Source: Chthoniobacterales bacterium (lineage in GTDB: Bacteria; Verrucomicrobiota; Verrucomicrobiia; Chthoniobacterales; JACTMZ01). From it: 38,547 bases of DNA. The notes under the pieces were generated by a model. It was not told where the DNA came from and made no database searches. It was given only the letters and a program-made list of their open reading frames with translations. Shown in pieces: positions 17,601 through 24,635 of this stretch. Positions within the stretch are counted from its first letter, which is position 1, and each line of letters begins with the position of its first letter. The position numbers and the translations under genes were made by a program. The DNA lies in the NCBI GenBank assembly GCA_014879535.1, contig JACSRX010000018.1, forward strand, positions 1-38,547. Direction: 5' to 3'.

Positions 17601-18041
17601 CTAGCGCTGAACTCTGGACAACGTGATCTGCTTGGAAATATGAGGCGACCAAAATGTCCAATATCTGATCCGCTCTTGCTCTGAATAGGGTGTGGTAATT
17701 GATTCAAATCCCACTGCTGATACCTCCAGAACCGCGCCTTCAAATCTCACTCCCCCTCGGAAGGTGCTCCAGCCTGCCGGAAAGTGAGCCCAAACTGACG
17801 CATTGCCGTCCTCATCTGTGGTGGATATTGCCTGTTTCGGCGGCGGAAACAGTTCGGGATGGTCAAGGGAACGGGCGGTTCGCAGAACCACGGTTGCGTT
17901 GGGTATTGGATCTCCAGAAGGTTCCATTACTCTGATGTTCCCTCGAACAACGATCATTCCGTCCGAAATCACGTTTGGAACTAGCAGCGAAAATACCGCA
18001 ATTGCAGCGATTATTCCGAGAACGAGGTAAAGGATGCGCAT
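17601..18041 (-). CDS. Element cargo: membrane-anchored carboxypeptidase-regulatory-like domain protein
   Basis: A 146-residue protein with an N-terminal hydrophobic anchor (about 1-22, YLVLGIIAAIAVFSLLVP). It has one beta-sandwich-like domain (about 32-140): GNIRVMEPSGDPIPNATVVL, then TTDEDGNASVWAHFPAGW and AVLEVSAVGFESI. This pattern, with a pre-Pro/Asn-Ala turn and a T-DxxG segment, is typical of CarboxypepD_reg/transthyretin-like folds found in surface proteins. The role is unknown. It is the only good candidate cargo gene and has a lower GC bias than the chromosome. Confidence 0.6.
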   Translation of the reverse strand: MRILYLVLGIIAAIAVFSLLVPNVISDGMIVVRGNIRVMEPSGDPIPNATVVLRTARSLDHPELFPPPKQAISTTDEDGNASVWAHFPAGWSTFRGGVRFEGAVLEVSAVGFESITTPYSEQERIRYWTFWSPHISKQITLSRVQR

Positions 18042-18188
18042 TTTGAATGCCTACCAGAGATCAGGCGAATAAAGCCGACGCTCGATCAAACCCAAAGGTT
18101 TACGGCTACGCTCATGGAACCACCTCCCCACGGCAAAAACAAGGCCTTGAGGTGCGGGATCTGTGGAGTTGTTGCACCTATAACAAGG

Positions 18189-18234
18189 TTAAGGGCCGGG
18201 CGCACCCGCTCCGCGGGTGCATCCCGGCACTTAA
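18189..18234. repeat. Long imperfect hairpin with extrahelical bases (attC-like)
   Basis: Three paired blocks, TTAAG/CTTAA, GCCGGG/CCCGGC and GCACCCGC/GCGGGTGC, give a 19-bp stem with a TCC loop. Unpaired bases fall between the blocks (18194, 18201, 18221-18222, 18229). A further CAAG/CTTG pair can form outside. This resembles folded integron attC sites, but the GTTRRRY/RYYYAAC boxes are not both present. It lies in the 277-base gap between the integrase and the cargo gene, in which I see no gene. Confidence 0.5.
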
Positions 18235-18318
18235 TCACTTGGGATTCCGTGAAGCACATGCTCCGAGGCCACCACGCAAGGCTGGCCAGCATTCCCGGCT
18301 CAAGGCCATGAGATCGCA

Positions 18319-19383
18319 TCACTCCCCGCCCATGCGGTCCGCCATTTTCTGCGAATGCTCACGGCTCAGGACGTGGGCGTAGGTCCGCAGGAGCAGCGCA
18401 CCGCCATCGACATGCCCTTGCCAGCGGGAAACCGTCTGGACGTCCACCCCGCGCATGAGCGCCCGCGTGATGAACATCCGGCGCAGGCTGCGAAGCGTGA
18501 AATGCGGGAACCCCAGACGACGGCACGCGGCCTCGATGCCCTTCTTGCAGTTGTCGAAGGCGAAGAGCCTCGCCTCCGGTTCCTGGGCAGCCGATGCCAG
18601 GCGCCTTTTCACGATGGGCAGCGCGTTCGGGTAGATCGGCACGGAAAACCCGGTGCTTGTCTTGAGCCGGAAGCACGTCATGAGCTTCCCCGGCAGGTCG
18701 ATGTCGCAGCGACGCAGCCCCGAGATTTCCGCCTGCCCGAGCCCGGCCTCCCCGGCCATCTCCACGTAGTCCGCCGTTTCCTCCTGCCCGTGCGGGTTGT
18801 GGCGCTCCGGATCGCGCAGATCGGCGACAATGGCGCGGAATTGCTCGTAAGTCGGCGTGAGACGGATCGGCTTTCCCCGCTTGCGGTATTTGATACCGAC
18901 CACGGGTGAGACGGCCAGTTCCCGGTCGTTGACGGCCTGATCGAACATCGCACGGACCGCAACGAGGTATTCGTTGACCGTGGAGCCCGCCTTGTCCTTG
19001 TAGTTGGCGGCCCACGTCTCGATGTGCGAGCGCCGGATTTTGGCCAGCTCGCGCGGGGCACCCTTGGGCCAATCCTTCAACAGCCTGCGGATGGCATGGC
19101 GCTTGTGGGTGACGGTGGAGGGACGGCCGCGGACGGTTTCCAAGTAGCGGGCGGCCATGTCATCCAGCGTCAGCTTGGAGCGCACGGCCGCGGAAATCTC
19201 CAGATCGGTGCGGAATTGCCTCAGCATCCGACGGGCCACCGCCAGATCGTTGGTTTCCAACGAACGGCGGATTTGCTTCCCCGCCACCTTCACCAGTGTG
19301 TAATACTTGGCGCCCTTGTAGCGATAAAGGCATGGCCCGACCTTCACCCACTCTGATTTCGGCGGTTTCTCGCCCGGTTGCAT
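18319..19383 (-). CDS. Tyrosine-type site-specific integrase
   Basis: A 354-residue recombinase. The N-terminal part (about 10-60) is an arm-binding-like region with YRYKGAKYYTL; the SAM-like core-binding domain is about 70-155; the catalytic domain is about 180-354. The beta-hairpin lysine (RLKTSTGFSVPI), the second Arg (RSLRRMF), GH in WQGHVDGGALLL and the nucleophile in RTYAHV (Tyr about 335) are present. However, the first catalytic Arg position reads GLGQAE instead of GLRxxE, and the His of HxLRH is Arg. ATG 19383 is preferred over 19392 because an AGGA-type ribosome site lies 8 bases upstream. The gene points leftward, with its promoter beside the right end. Confidence 0.9.
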   Translation of the reverse strand: MQPGEKPPKSEWVKVGPCLYRYKGAKYYTLVKVAGKQIRRSLETNDLAVARRMLRQFRTDLEISAAVRSKLTLDDMAARYLETVRGRPSTVTHKRHAIRRLLKDWPKGAPRELAKIRRSHIETWAANYKDKAGSTVNEYLVAVRAMFDQAVNDRELAVSPVVGIKYRKRGKPIRLTPTYEQFRAIVADLRDPERHNPHGQEETADYVEMAGEAGLGQAEISGLRRCDIDLPGKLMTCFRLKTSTGFSVPIYPNALPIVKRRLASAAQEPEARLFAFDNCKKGIEAACRRLGFPHFTLRSLRRMFITRALMRGVDVQTVSRWQGHVDGGALLLRTYAHVLSREHSQKMADRMGGE

Positions 19384-19397
19384 GGGGTGCATCCTAC

Positions 19398-19420
19398 CGG
19401 GTTACAAAATCGGGTTACAA
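19398..19420 (+). repeat. 23-bp direct repeat, right copy, abutting the integrase start
   Basis: Identical to 17390-17412. It ends about 50 bases from the right tRNA core and starts 15 bases from the integrase ATG, next to its ribosome site. It may be both an integrase arm site and an operator for integrase expression. Confidence 0.6.
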
Positions 19421-19429
19421 CGCCATTTT

Positions 19430-19458
19430 TTGCTCGAATAAACTTTCTGCAATATCTT
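19430..19458 (+). promoter_or_regulatory. Candidate element-borne promoter for tRNA-Ile2
   Basis: TTGCTC (19430-19435) and TATCTT (19453-19458) are 17 bases apart in AT-rich DNA, about 15 bases before the tRNA. The -35 match is weak (3/6) and the -10 moderate (4/6). If real, the element now drives an essential host tRNA. Confidence 0.35.
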
Positions 19459-19473
19459 TGAAACAAATAACTT

Positions 19474-19549
19474 GGGGGTGTAGCTCAATGGTCAGAGCAG
19501 GCGGCTCATAATCGCTTGGTTCACGGTTCGAGTCCGTGCGCCCCCACCA
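19474..19549 (+). tRNA. tRNA-Ile2 (CAU, lysidine type)
   Basis: A complete 76-nt cloverleaf with encoded CCA. The acceptor stem GGGGGTG/CGCCCCC has one G-U pair, the D stem is GCTC/GAGC, the loop is CTCATAA with anticodon CAT, and the T arm is CACGG/CCGTG. The anticodon arm and variable region closely match E. coli tRNA-Ile2 (GGCG-CTCATAATCGCTTGGT), so it is probably the AUA-reading isoleucine tRNA modified by TilS, not a methionine tRNA. The first 38 bases are duplicated at 17226. It ends 16 bases before yajQ. Confidence 0.88.
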
Positions 19550-19565
19550 ACTCCATTCCCATCCC

Positions 19566-20054
19566 ATGCCCACATTCGACATCGTCTCCGAAGTTGACCG
19601 TCAGGAAATCCTCAATGCCATCGACCAGGCGAAGCGCGAGCTGGCCACGCGGTTCGATTTCAAGGGGTCCGAGGCCAAGATGGAACTTGAGAAGGACGGC
19701 AACCTGCGCCTCACGGCAGAGGATGCCTCGCGTCTCAAGGGGCTGCGCGAAATCGTCATCAACAAACTCGCCAAGCGCAACGTGGACCTCCGCAATGTTG
19801 ATCAGAAGGAAGCCGAAATCTCCCCGCTCGGCCATGCCCGCCAGCTCATTGTCTTCAAACAGGGACTCGAAGGCGACAAGGCCAAGGAAATTTCCAAGTT
19901 CCTCAAGGCGTCCGGCCTGAAAATCCAATCCACGCTGCAGGACCGCCAGATCCGCGTGACCGGGAAGAAGCGCGATGACCTGCAGGAAGCCATCGGCGCC
20001 CTCCGCGCCAAGGATTTCGGCGTCGCCCTCAACTACACAAACTTCCGCGACTGA
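19566..20054 (+). CDS. YajQ family nucleotide-binding protein
   Basis: A 162-residue protein matching YajQ along its length: PTFDIVSEVDRQEILNAIDQ, ATRFDFKGSEAKM, KRNVDLRNVD, KQGLEGDKAKEISKF, IQSTLQDRQIRVTGKKRDDLQ and DFGVALNYTNFRD. Family members have two RNP-like folds and bind nucleic acid, and some bind cyclic-di-GMP. The role here is not known. Start ATG 19566 matches the conserved MPTFDIVSE N terminus. The gene converges with the toxin gene at a 6-base gap. Confidence 0.95.
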   Translation: MPTFDIVSEVDRQEILNAIDQAKRELATRFDFKGSEAKMELEKDGNLRLTAEDASRLKGLREIVINKLAKRNVDLRNVDQKEAEISPLGHARQLIVFKQGLEGDKAKEISKFLKASGLKIQSTLQDRQIRVTGKKRDDLQEAIGALRAKDFGVALNYTNFRD

Positions 20055-20060
20055 ACGCCG

Positions 20061-20438
20061 TCAGGCCTGGAGGACCGGAACCCCGTAGGCGGCGGCGAAG
20101 CGGTCCGCCGTCACGAACTGCAATCCTTCGCTCATGGCTTGGGCGATGAGCAGGCGGTCGAACGGATCACGATGATGCCAAGGCAACCTCGCGGCCGTCA
20201 TGCCGTGGTGGCGCTTGATGGGGAGATCGATAAACCCGGCTTCGTCAAGAGCCTCCAGCCAATCATCGGGCAGCACCAGTTTGCCGCTGGCCCGCTTTAT
20301 CTCCAGCTCCCAAACGGACGCCGTGCTGACAAACACCACATTCGCGGGTGACGCAATCTCCGTGGCGGCTGGTCCGGCAAGTTTGCCCGGCTCCAGCAGC
20401 GCCCACAGGAGAACGTGCGAATCAAGGAGAAGTCTCAC
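20061..20438 (-). CDS. PIN-domain toxin (VapC-like)
   Basis: A 125-residue PIN-domain ribonuclease toxin with a GTG start. The acidic active-site residues are in place: D6 (LLLDSHVLLW), E44 (SVWELEIK), D91/D94 (HRDPFDRLL) and D112 (TADRF). The DSHVLLWALLE start and HHRDPFDRLLIAQA motif are typical of type II toxins paired with Phd/YefM antitoxins. The antitoxin gene ends 4 bases upstream. Such toxins usually cleave tRNA or other RNA; the target is unknown. Confidence 0.92.
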   Translation of the reverse strand: MRLLLDSHVLLWALLEPGKLAGPAATEIASPANVVFVSTASVWELEIKRASGKLVLPDDWLEALDEAGFIDLPIKRHHGMTAARLPWHHRDPFDRLLIAQAMSEGLQFVTADRFAAAYGVPVLQA

Positions 20439-20442
20439 GCGT

Positions 20443-20709
20443 TTACTCGGCGACCTTCGGAGAACGCACAGATTCTTCGGAGCCGTAAAAGGTCTCCTCA
20501 AGCTCGGGATCGGCATCCCAACACCCGGGCATTTCCTTGCCCTTGCCCGCCAGAAGACCCAGCGGACGCACCCCTCTTGGAGCCCCAATCTTCGCAAGCT
20601 GGACCATGGGTTTGCCCGCCTTGGCCACAATCACGGTTTCGCCCCCCAACACTTCCTCCACAAGCTTGGAGAGGTGCGTCTTGGCTTCGTGGATGTTCAC
20701 GATTTTCAC
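20443..20709 (-). CDS. Phd/YefM-type antitoxin
   Basis: An 88-residue antitoxin with a GTG start. The N-terminal DNA-binding part KIVNIHEAKTHLSKLVEEVL and ETVIVAKAGKPMVQLAKI fit the Phd/YefM fold. The C-terminal tail (FYGSEES) should wrap the toxin. It lies just upstream of the PIN toxin and 24 bases downstream of pyrF on the same strand. Two 8-base direct repeats immediately upstream may be its operator. Confidence 0.9.
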   Translation of the reverse strand: MKIVNIHEAKTHLSKLVEEVLGGETVIVAKAGKPMVQLAKIGAPRGVRPLGLLAGKGKEMPGCWDADPELEETFYGSEESVRSPKVAE

Positions 20710-20715
20710 AACAAA

Positions 20716-20733
20716 GACTTAGTCCGACTTAGT
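20716..20733. promoter_or_regulatory. Candidate operator of the toxin-antitoxin pair
   Basis: GACTTAGT occurs at 20716-20723 and again at 20726-20733, exactly one helical turn apart, just upstream of the antitoxin start and next to the pyrF stop. Antitoxins of this type autoregulate at such sites; binding is inferred. Confidence 0.45.
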
Positions 20734-21456
20734 TCAAATTTCAAGCTCCTTGATCTCGCCCAAGATCGCGTCATACGCCGCTGCCGGGTCGGGGGCGCGG
20801 CTGATCGGGCGCCCCACCACGAGATAGTCGGCGCCTTCGGCAACCACCTCGGTCGGGGTGGCGGTGCGCTTCTGGTCGCCCACATCGGCACCGGCGGGAC
20901 GCACCCCCGGGATCACGAGCAGCGGATCGTGTCCGAGTTCGGCCCGCAGCATGGGCAGTTCGAGCGCACTGGCCACGAAGCCGCGCACCCCGGCTGCGCG
21001 GCCCATCGATGCCAGACGCATCACCTGCTCGCCCACGCTTCCATGGACACCGCAGGCCTCCAGCGTGGCTTGGTTCGAGCTTGTCAGCACGGTCACGCCG
21101 AGGATCGCCGTGGAACCGCCTGCCGCCGCGACCGCCGCGGCGGCCATTTCCGGCCCGCCCGAAAGGTGGATCGTGCACATGTCCACCCCGAGATCGACCG
21201 CGGACCTCACCGCCGAGGCCACGGTGTTCGGGATGTCGTGCAGCTTGAGGTCGAGGAACACCCGTGCACCGCGTGCCTTCACGGCGTCCAAGGCCGCAGA
21301 CCCGGCTGCGGTGAAAAGCTGGAGGCCGACTTTGTAAAAATCCGCATGGCCGGCAAGCCGGTCCATGAGCCTTTGTGCGTCCCCGAGCGAGGGTTCGTCC
21401 AGGGCCACTATGATTTCCGCTTTGCGGCTGTGCTTCGATCCATGAATCATCGCCAT
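20734..21456 (-). CDS. pyrF: Orotidine 5'-phosphate decarboxylase
   Basis: PyrF converts OMP to UMP in pyrimidine synthesis. The 240-residue protein has the group I active-site motif FLDLKLHDIPNT, the early IIVALDEPS strand, VGLQLFTAAG, TIHLSGGPEM and the phosphate-binding end VIPGVRPAGAD with YLVVGRPIS. An alternative ATG lies two codons in (21450). The start is 2 bases from that of the divergent ispE gene, so promoters must lie within coding DNA or the real start is further in. Confidence 0.96.
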   Translation of the reverse strand: MAMIHGSKHSRKAEIIVALDEPSLGDAQRLMDRLAGHADFYKVGLQLFTAAGSAALDAVKARGARVFLDLKLHDIPNTVASAVRSAVDLGVDMCTIHLSGGPEMAAAAVAAAGGSTAILGVTVLTSSNQATLEACGVHGSVGEQVMRLASMGRAAGVRGFVASALELPMLRAELGHDPLLVIPGVRPAGADVGDQKRTATPTEVVAEGADYLVVGRPISRAPDPAAAYDAILGEIKELEI

Positions 21457-21458
21457 GC

Positions 21459-22295
21459 ATGCAAGTCCGCGCCCCGGCCAAAATCAACCTCAACCTCCGC
21501 GTCCTCGGGCGCCGCGCGGACACCGGGTTCCACGACATCGAGACGTGGATGGCCCCCGTAACCCTTGCCGACGACCTCCGGGTGGACCTCAGCGACACCC
21601 CGGGCATCCAGCTCACCTGCAGCGACTCGGCCCTCAACGCAGGGTCCAGCAACCTCGCGTGGCGGGCGGCGGACCTCTTCCTGCGCGTCACGGCCCATCC
21701 CGGCGGGGCCACCATCGAACTCCGCAAGCACATCCCCCATGGCGCGGGGCTCGGCGGCGGCAGCAGCGATGCGGCGGCCGTGCTCAACGCGCTCAATACC
21801 CTCGCAAAGCATCCGCTCAGCGCGGACGAACTCGAAACCCTGGGCGCGCAACTCGGTTCCGATGTTCCGTTTTTCATCCGTGGCATCGCCGCCATGGCCA
21901 AGGGGCGCGGAGAAATCCTGACACCCGCCCCCCTCGCCCATCCCCTCGACCTGCTGCTGCTCAAACCTCCGTTCACCGTGGAAACCGCATGGGCTTACCG
22001 CGAATGGTCGGCCGGCAATTCCTGTCCCGCCGCGTGGACGGCGCCGCAGTTGGCGGACGGCATCGAGGTTTTCAATGACCTTGAAACTCCCGTCTTCGCC
22101 AAACACCTGATTCTCCCCGCGATGAAAATGTGGCTCTTGGAACACTCCCTGGTGTCCGCCGCAGGCATGTCCGGTTCCGGCTCCTGCATGTTCGCCATCC
22201 TCCGCGACGCGCGCGGTGCGGACGCCCTTGCCGCGGAGGCGAAGGCGGAATTCGGCATGACACTCTGGACGGCCGCATGCCGCACGGGCCCGTGA
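21459..22295 (+). CDS. ispE: 4-diphosphocytidyl-2-C-methyl-D-erythritol kinase
   Basis: IspE phosphorylates CDP-methylerythritol in the MEP isoprenoid pathway. The 278-residue GHMP kinase shows APAKINLNLRVLGRRADTGFH, the ATP-binding loop IPHGAGLGGGSSDAA, GSDVPFF with the catalytic Asp, and MSGSGSCMFAI near the C terminus. Start ATG 21459 fits the conserved N terminus. It heads a likely operon with the OPA transporter, PstS-like and rsmH genes. Confidence 0.95.
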   Translation: MQVRAPAKINLNLRVLGRRADTGFHDIETWMAPVTLADDLRVDLSDTPGIQLTCSDSALNAGSSNLAWRAADLFLRVTAHPGGATIELRKHIPHGAGLGGGSSDAAAVLNALNTLAKHPLSADELETLGAQLGSDVPFFIRGIAAMAKGRGEILTPAPLAHPLDLLLLKPPFTVETAWAYREWSAGNSCPAAWTAPQLADGIEVFNDLETPVFAKHLILPAMKMWLLEHSLVSAAGMSGSGSCMFAILRDARGADALAAEAKAEFGMTLWTAACRTGP

Positions 22296-22356
22296 GATTC
22301 CATCTTCGGGGTTGACCCCCAGCGAACCGTTCGCAAGTCTTGCGCCGTTCGCCCCT

Positions 22357-23784
22357 ATGGAAATCGCTCACTATCCGAAAGGCTTCCGCGCACGCCGCGG
22401 ACTCAACTGGGGCTCCTTGGGGCTCATGTATGCGGCCTACTACATGTGCCGCTACAACTTCCGCTTCGCCACGCCCGGCATGGTGGAGGAGTTCGGGTTC
22501 ACGACCACGCAAATCAGCGACATGCTTGCGATCTGGTCCCTCACCTACGGCACGGGACAGCTCGTCAACGGACTCCTGACCGACAAGATCGGCGGGAAGC
22601 GGTCCATGCAGATCGGCGCATTCGGCACGATCATCGTCAATCTTCTCCTTGGATTCCTCCCCCTCCTTGTGGTCGGCGGGGCGCTGGCCGCCGCAGCCAA
22701 GTTCATTTTCCGCAGCGACGTGGTCGATCCGGCGTTCATCGCCATCGCCGTCGTCTGGCTCATCAACGGGTGGTTCCAGTCCTTCGGCGCCCCCGGCATG
22801 ATCAAGATCAACGCCGCGTGGTTCCGGCGCACGGAGCGCGGCACCTTCGCCGGAATCTTCGGCTTCATGATCCAGCTCGGTCAGGTCGCGAGTTCGAAGT
22901 TGTCGCCCGCCATCCTGAACGGCATTTCCTTGGGCATCCTCGTGATCGCCCCCGGGCAATGGCGCTGGCTTTTCATCCTCCCGCCAATCGTGACCCTCGC
23001 GGCCGCGGCGTTCATGACTCTTGCGGCCAAGCAGACGCCCGACGAGGCGGGCTATCCAGGGGTCATTGAGGACGAACTCGACAACTCCGAGGGGGTGACC
23101 GTCCCTTTGAAGGAATCCTTCCAGACGATCTTCACCCATCCGCTCGTCTGGTTCTATGCCGCCGCCTACGCCTGCACAGGTGCCGTCCGCACCAGCTCGG
23201 ACCAGCTCGCCATCCTGTATTTCCAGGAGCAGCTCGGGATGGACATGAAGACCAACATCCCCCCCACCGTCATATGGACGCTCGCGGCGATGCCCATGGC
23301 CGCCGTCGCCGGTTCGCTGGCCTCGGGCTGGGTTTCGGACAAATTCTTCAAGGGCCATCGTTCCCCTGTGGCCATGACCCTCTACTTCGTCGAGGCGGCC
23401 GTGATTTCCTTCGCCGCGTTCCTGCTCCTGCGCGGCCTGGTCGGTCCCACGCCCGGCGGCATCCTCGTGGGCTGCGGCATTCTCATCGCGATCGCCCTCA
23501 CCGCCAACTCGACCCATTCGATTGTCGGAGCCGCCGCGCCCATGGACATCGGAGGCAAGAAAATGGCCGGTTTCGCCGCGGGCGTCATCGACTCGTTCCA
23601 ATATTACGGAGCGGCCATTTCCCTCGTCATCACGGGCCGCGTCCTCGATGCGACCAAGGAAGCCCACGGATGGCTGTTCTGGTATGTCATCATGGCTTCT
23701 TTCGGTGTGCTCGGCGGCATTTCCATGCTATTGGTGATGAGGAAGCAAAAGCGCATGAACGCCCAATCTGCAACCCCCGCATGA
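22357..23784 (+). CDS. OPA-family MFS organophosphate:phosphate antiporter (GlpT/UhpT-like)
   Basis: A 475-residue major facilitator with about 12 membrane segments. MYAAYYMCRYNFRFATPGM followed by LTDKIGGKRSM (the first MFS loop motif) is typical of the GlpT/UhpT/PgtP group. These proteins exchange sugar phosphates or glycerol phosphate for inorganic phosphate. NGWFQSFGAPGMIKINAAWF also matches that group. The exact substrate is not clear. ATG 22357 is preferred to an upstream TTG at 22312. Its stop overlaps the next start (ATGA), so it is coupled to a phosphate-binding-like protein. Confidence 0.88.
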   Translation: MEIAHYPKGFRARRGLNWGSLGLMYAAYYMCRYNFRFATPGMVEEFGFTTTQISDMLAIWSLTYGTGQLVNGLLTDKIGGKRSMQIGAFGTIIVNLLLGFLPLLVVGGALAAAAKFIFRSDVVDPAFIAIAVVWLINGWFQSFGAPGMIKINAAWFRRTERGTFAGIFGFMIQLGQVASSKLSPAILNGISLGILVIAPGQWRWLFILPPIVTLAAAAFMTLAAKQTPDEAGYPGVIEDELDNSEGVTVPLKESFQTIFTHPLVWFYAAAYACTGAVRTSSDQLAILYFQEQLGMDMKTNIPPTVIWTLAAMPMAAVAGSLASGWVSDKFFKGHRSPVAMTLYFVEAAVISFAAFLLLRGLVGPTPGGILVGCGILIAIALTANSTHSIVGAAAPMDIGGKKMAGFAAGVIDSFQYYGAAISLVITGRVLDATKEAHGWLFWYVIMASFGVLGGISMLLVMRKQKRMNAQSATPA

Positions 23785-24635
23785 AGATGCGCACCGCCAT
23801 CCTGATCATCCTGGCCGCAAGCTTGGCTGCGGTTCATGCGAGCAGCGGCGGCACAAACACCCTGCGCATCACGGGGTCGAACGTCTTCGGTGAGAAGCTC
23901 GGCCCCCTGCTGATCGAAGGATTTGCACGGAAAGCCCCGAAAATCGATGTGGTTTTGAAGCGTCCCGGATCGGGGGAAGGATTGGCAGCACTGATCGCGG
24001 GCGACACGGACATCGCCCCGACCTCGCGTCCGGCCAACAAACGCGAGCTGGCAGCTGCGAAAGCCGCCGGGCTCGAACTGCGGTCACAGGCCATCGGCAG
24101 CTACGGAGTCACGATCATCGTGAACAAGGCCAATCCTCTGCGCACCCTCAAGCCGGCCCAAGTCCGCGGCATTTTCACGGGCAAAATCACCGACTGGAAG
24201 CAGGTCGGCGCTCCCGCGGGCCCCATCAAGGTTTTCATCCTCGACCGGAACACCGGTGCCCGCGCCGGCTTCCAGGGATTGGCGATGAAGGGTTCCGCCT
24301 ACGCGGACTCCGCAACCCCCTGCCGCAACTACAATGGCGTGGAGGACGCCGTGGCCGGAGACCCCTCGGCGATCGGCTACACCGACATGGGTCAATCCGC
24401 AGCAGGAACGAAAGGCCTCCTCATCAACGGACAGCCCGCCAACCCCACCGCCGTCTTTGAAGGGGTCTATCCCTTCGCGAACACCATCTTCTTCTACACC
24501 GTGGCCGAACGCAAAGCCCCCGCCGCAGGGCGGTTCACGCGCTTTGTGCTCTCGCGCGAGGGGCAGCGCATCATGCAAAAGGCCGGTTACGCTCCGCACG
24601 CCGCGGAGCCCTCGATGCCAGTTCCCGCCCCTTGA
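23781..24635 (+). CDS. PstS-like periplasmic substrate-binding protein
   Basis: A 284-residue exported binding protein with signal peptide about 1-21 (ASLAAVHAS). ITGSNVF, RPGSGEGLAALIAGDTDIAPTSR, PLRTLKPAQVRGIFTGKITDWKQVG, RNTGARAGF and GDPSAIGYTDMG are classic phosphate-binding protein (PstS-type) motifs, including the Ser/Gly-rich phosphate loop. No pstC, pstA or pstB is nearby. It is coupled to the OPA transporter upstream (ATGA) and to rsmH downstream (TTGA). It may capture phosphate or act as a sensor; either is inferred. Confidence 0.88.
   Translation: MKMRTAILIILAASLAAVHASSGGTNTLRITGSNVFGEKLGPLLIEGFARKAPKIDVVLKRPGSGEGLAALIAGDTDIAPTSRPANKRELAAAKAAGLELRSQAIGSYGVTIIVNKANPLRTLKPAQVRGIFTGKITDWKQVGAPAGPIKVFILDRNTGARAGFQGLAMKGSAYADSATPCRNYNGVEDAVAGDPSAIGYTDMGQSAAGTKGLLINGQPANPTAVFEGVYPFANTIFFYTVAERKAPAAGRFTRFVLSREGQRIMQKAGYAPHAAEPSMPVPAP

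Larger units (their letters stand above)
17226..19511. mobile_element. 2.25-kb integrative element in tRNA-Ile2 (CAU)
   Basis: Bounded by two identical 38-base copies of the 5' half of the tRNA gene (17226-17263 and 19474-19511). The repeat unit from core to core is 2248 bp. It carries a tyrosine integrase on the minus strand, one small cargo gene, paired 23-bp direct repeats near both ends and an attC-like hairpin. The right copy belongs to the intact tRNA; the left copy is a 5' half followed by unrelated sequence. The arrangement means the element supplied a new 5' half and upstream region to the tRNA. There are no replication, transfer or excisionase genes that I can recognise, so it is probably a minimal or decayed element. 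Confidence 0.75.

Noticed and set aside
17407-17661. Possible 84-residue gene in the left end of the element
   Set aside because: Overlaps the end of the cargo gene, contains hairpins and shows no recognisable features.
18047-18382. Plus-strand frame of 111 codons between cargo gene and integrase
   Set aside because: Runs through the long hairpin and the antisense of the integrase end; no protein-like features.
19474-19549. Elongator tRNA-Met for the CAU anticodon
   Set aside because: The anticodon stem and variable region fit tRNA-Ile2 better; a tRNA-identity model would decide.
22072-23667. Minus-strand frame of 531 codons opposite the OPA transporter
   Set aside because: Low-complexity charged translation opposite a clear membrane transporter; shadow frame.
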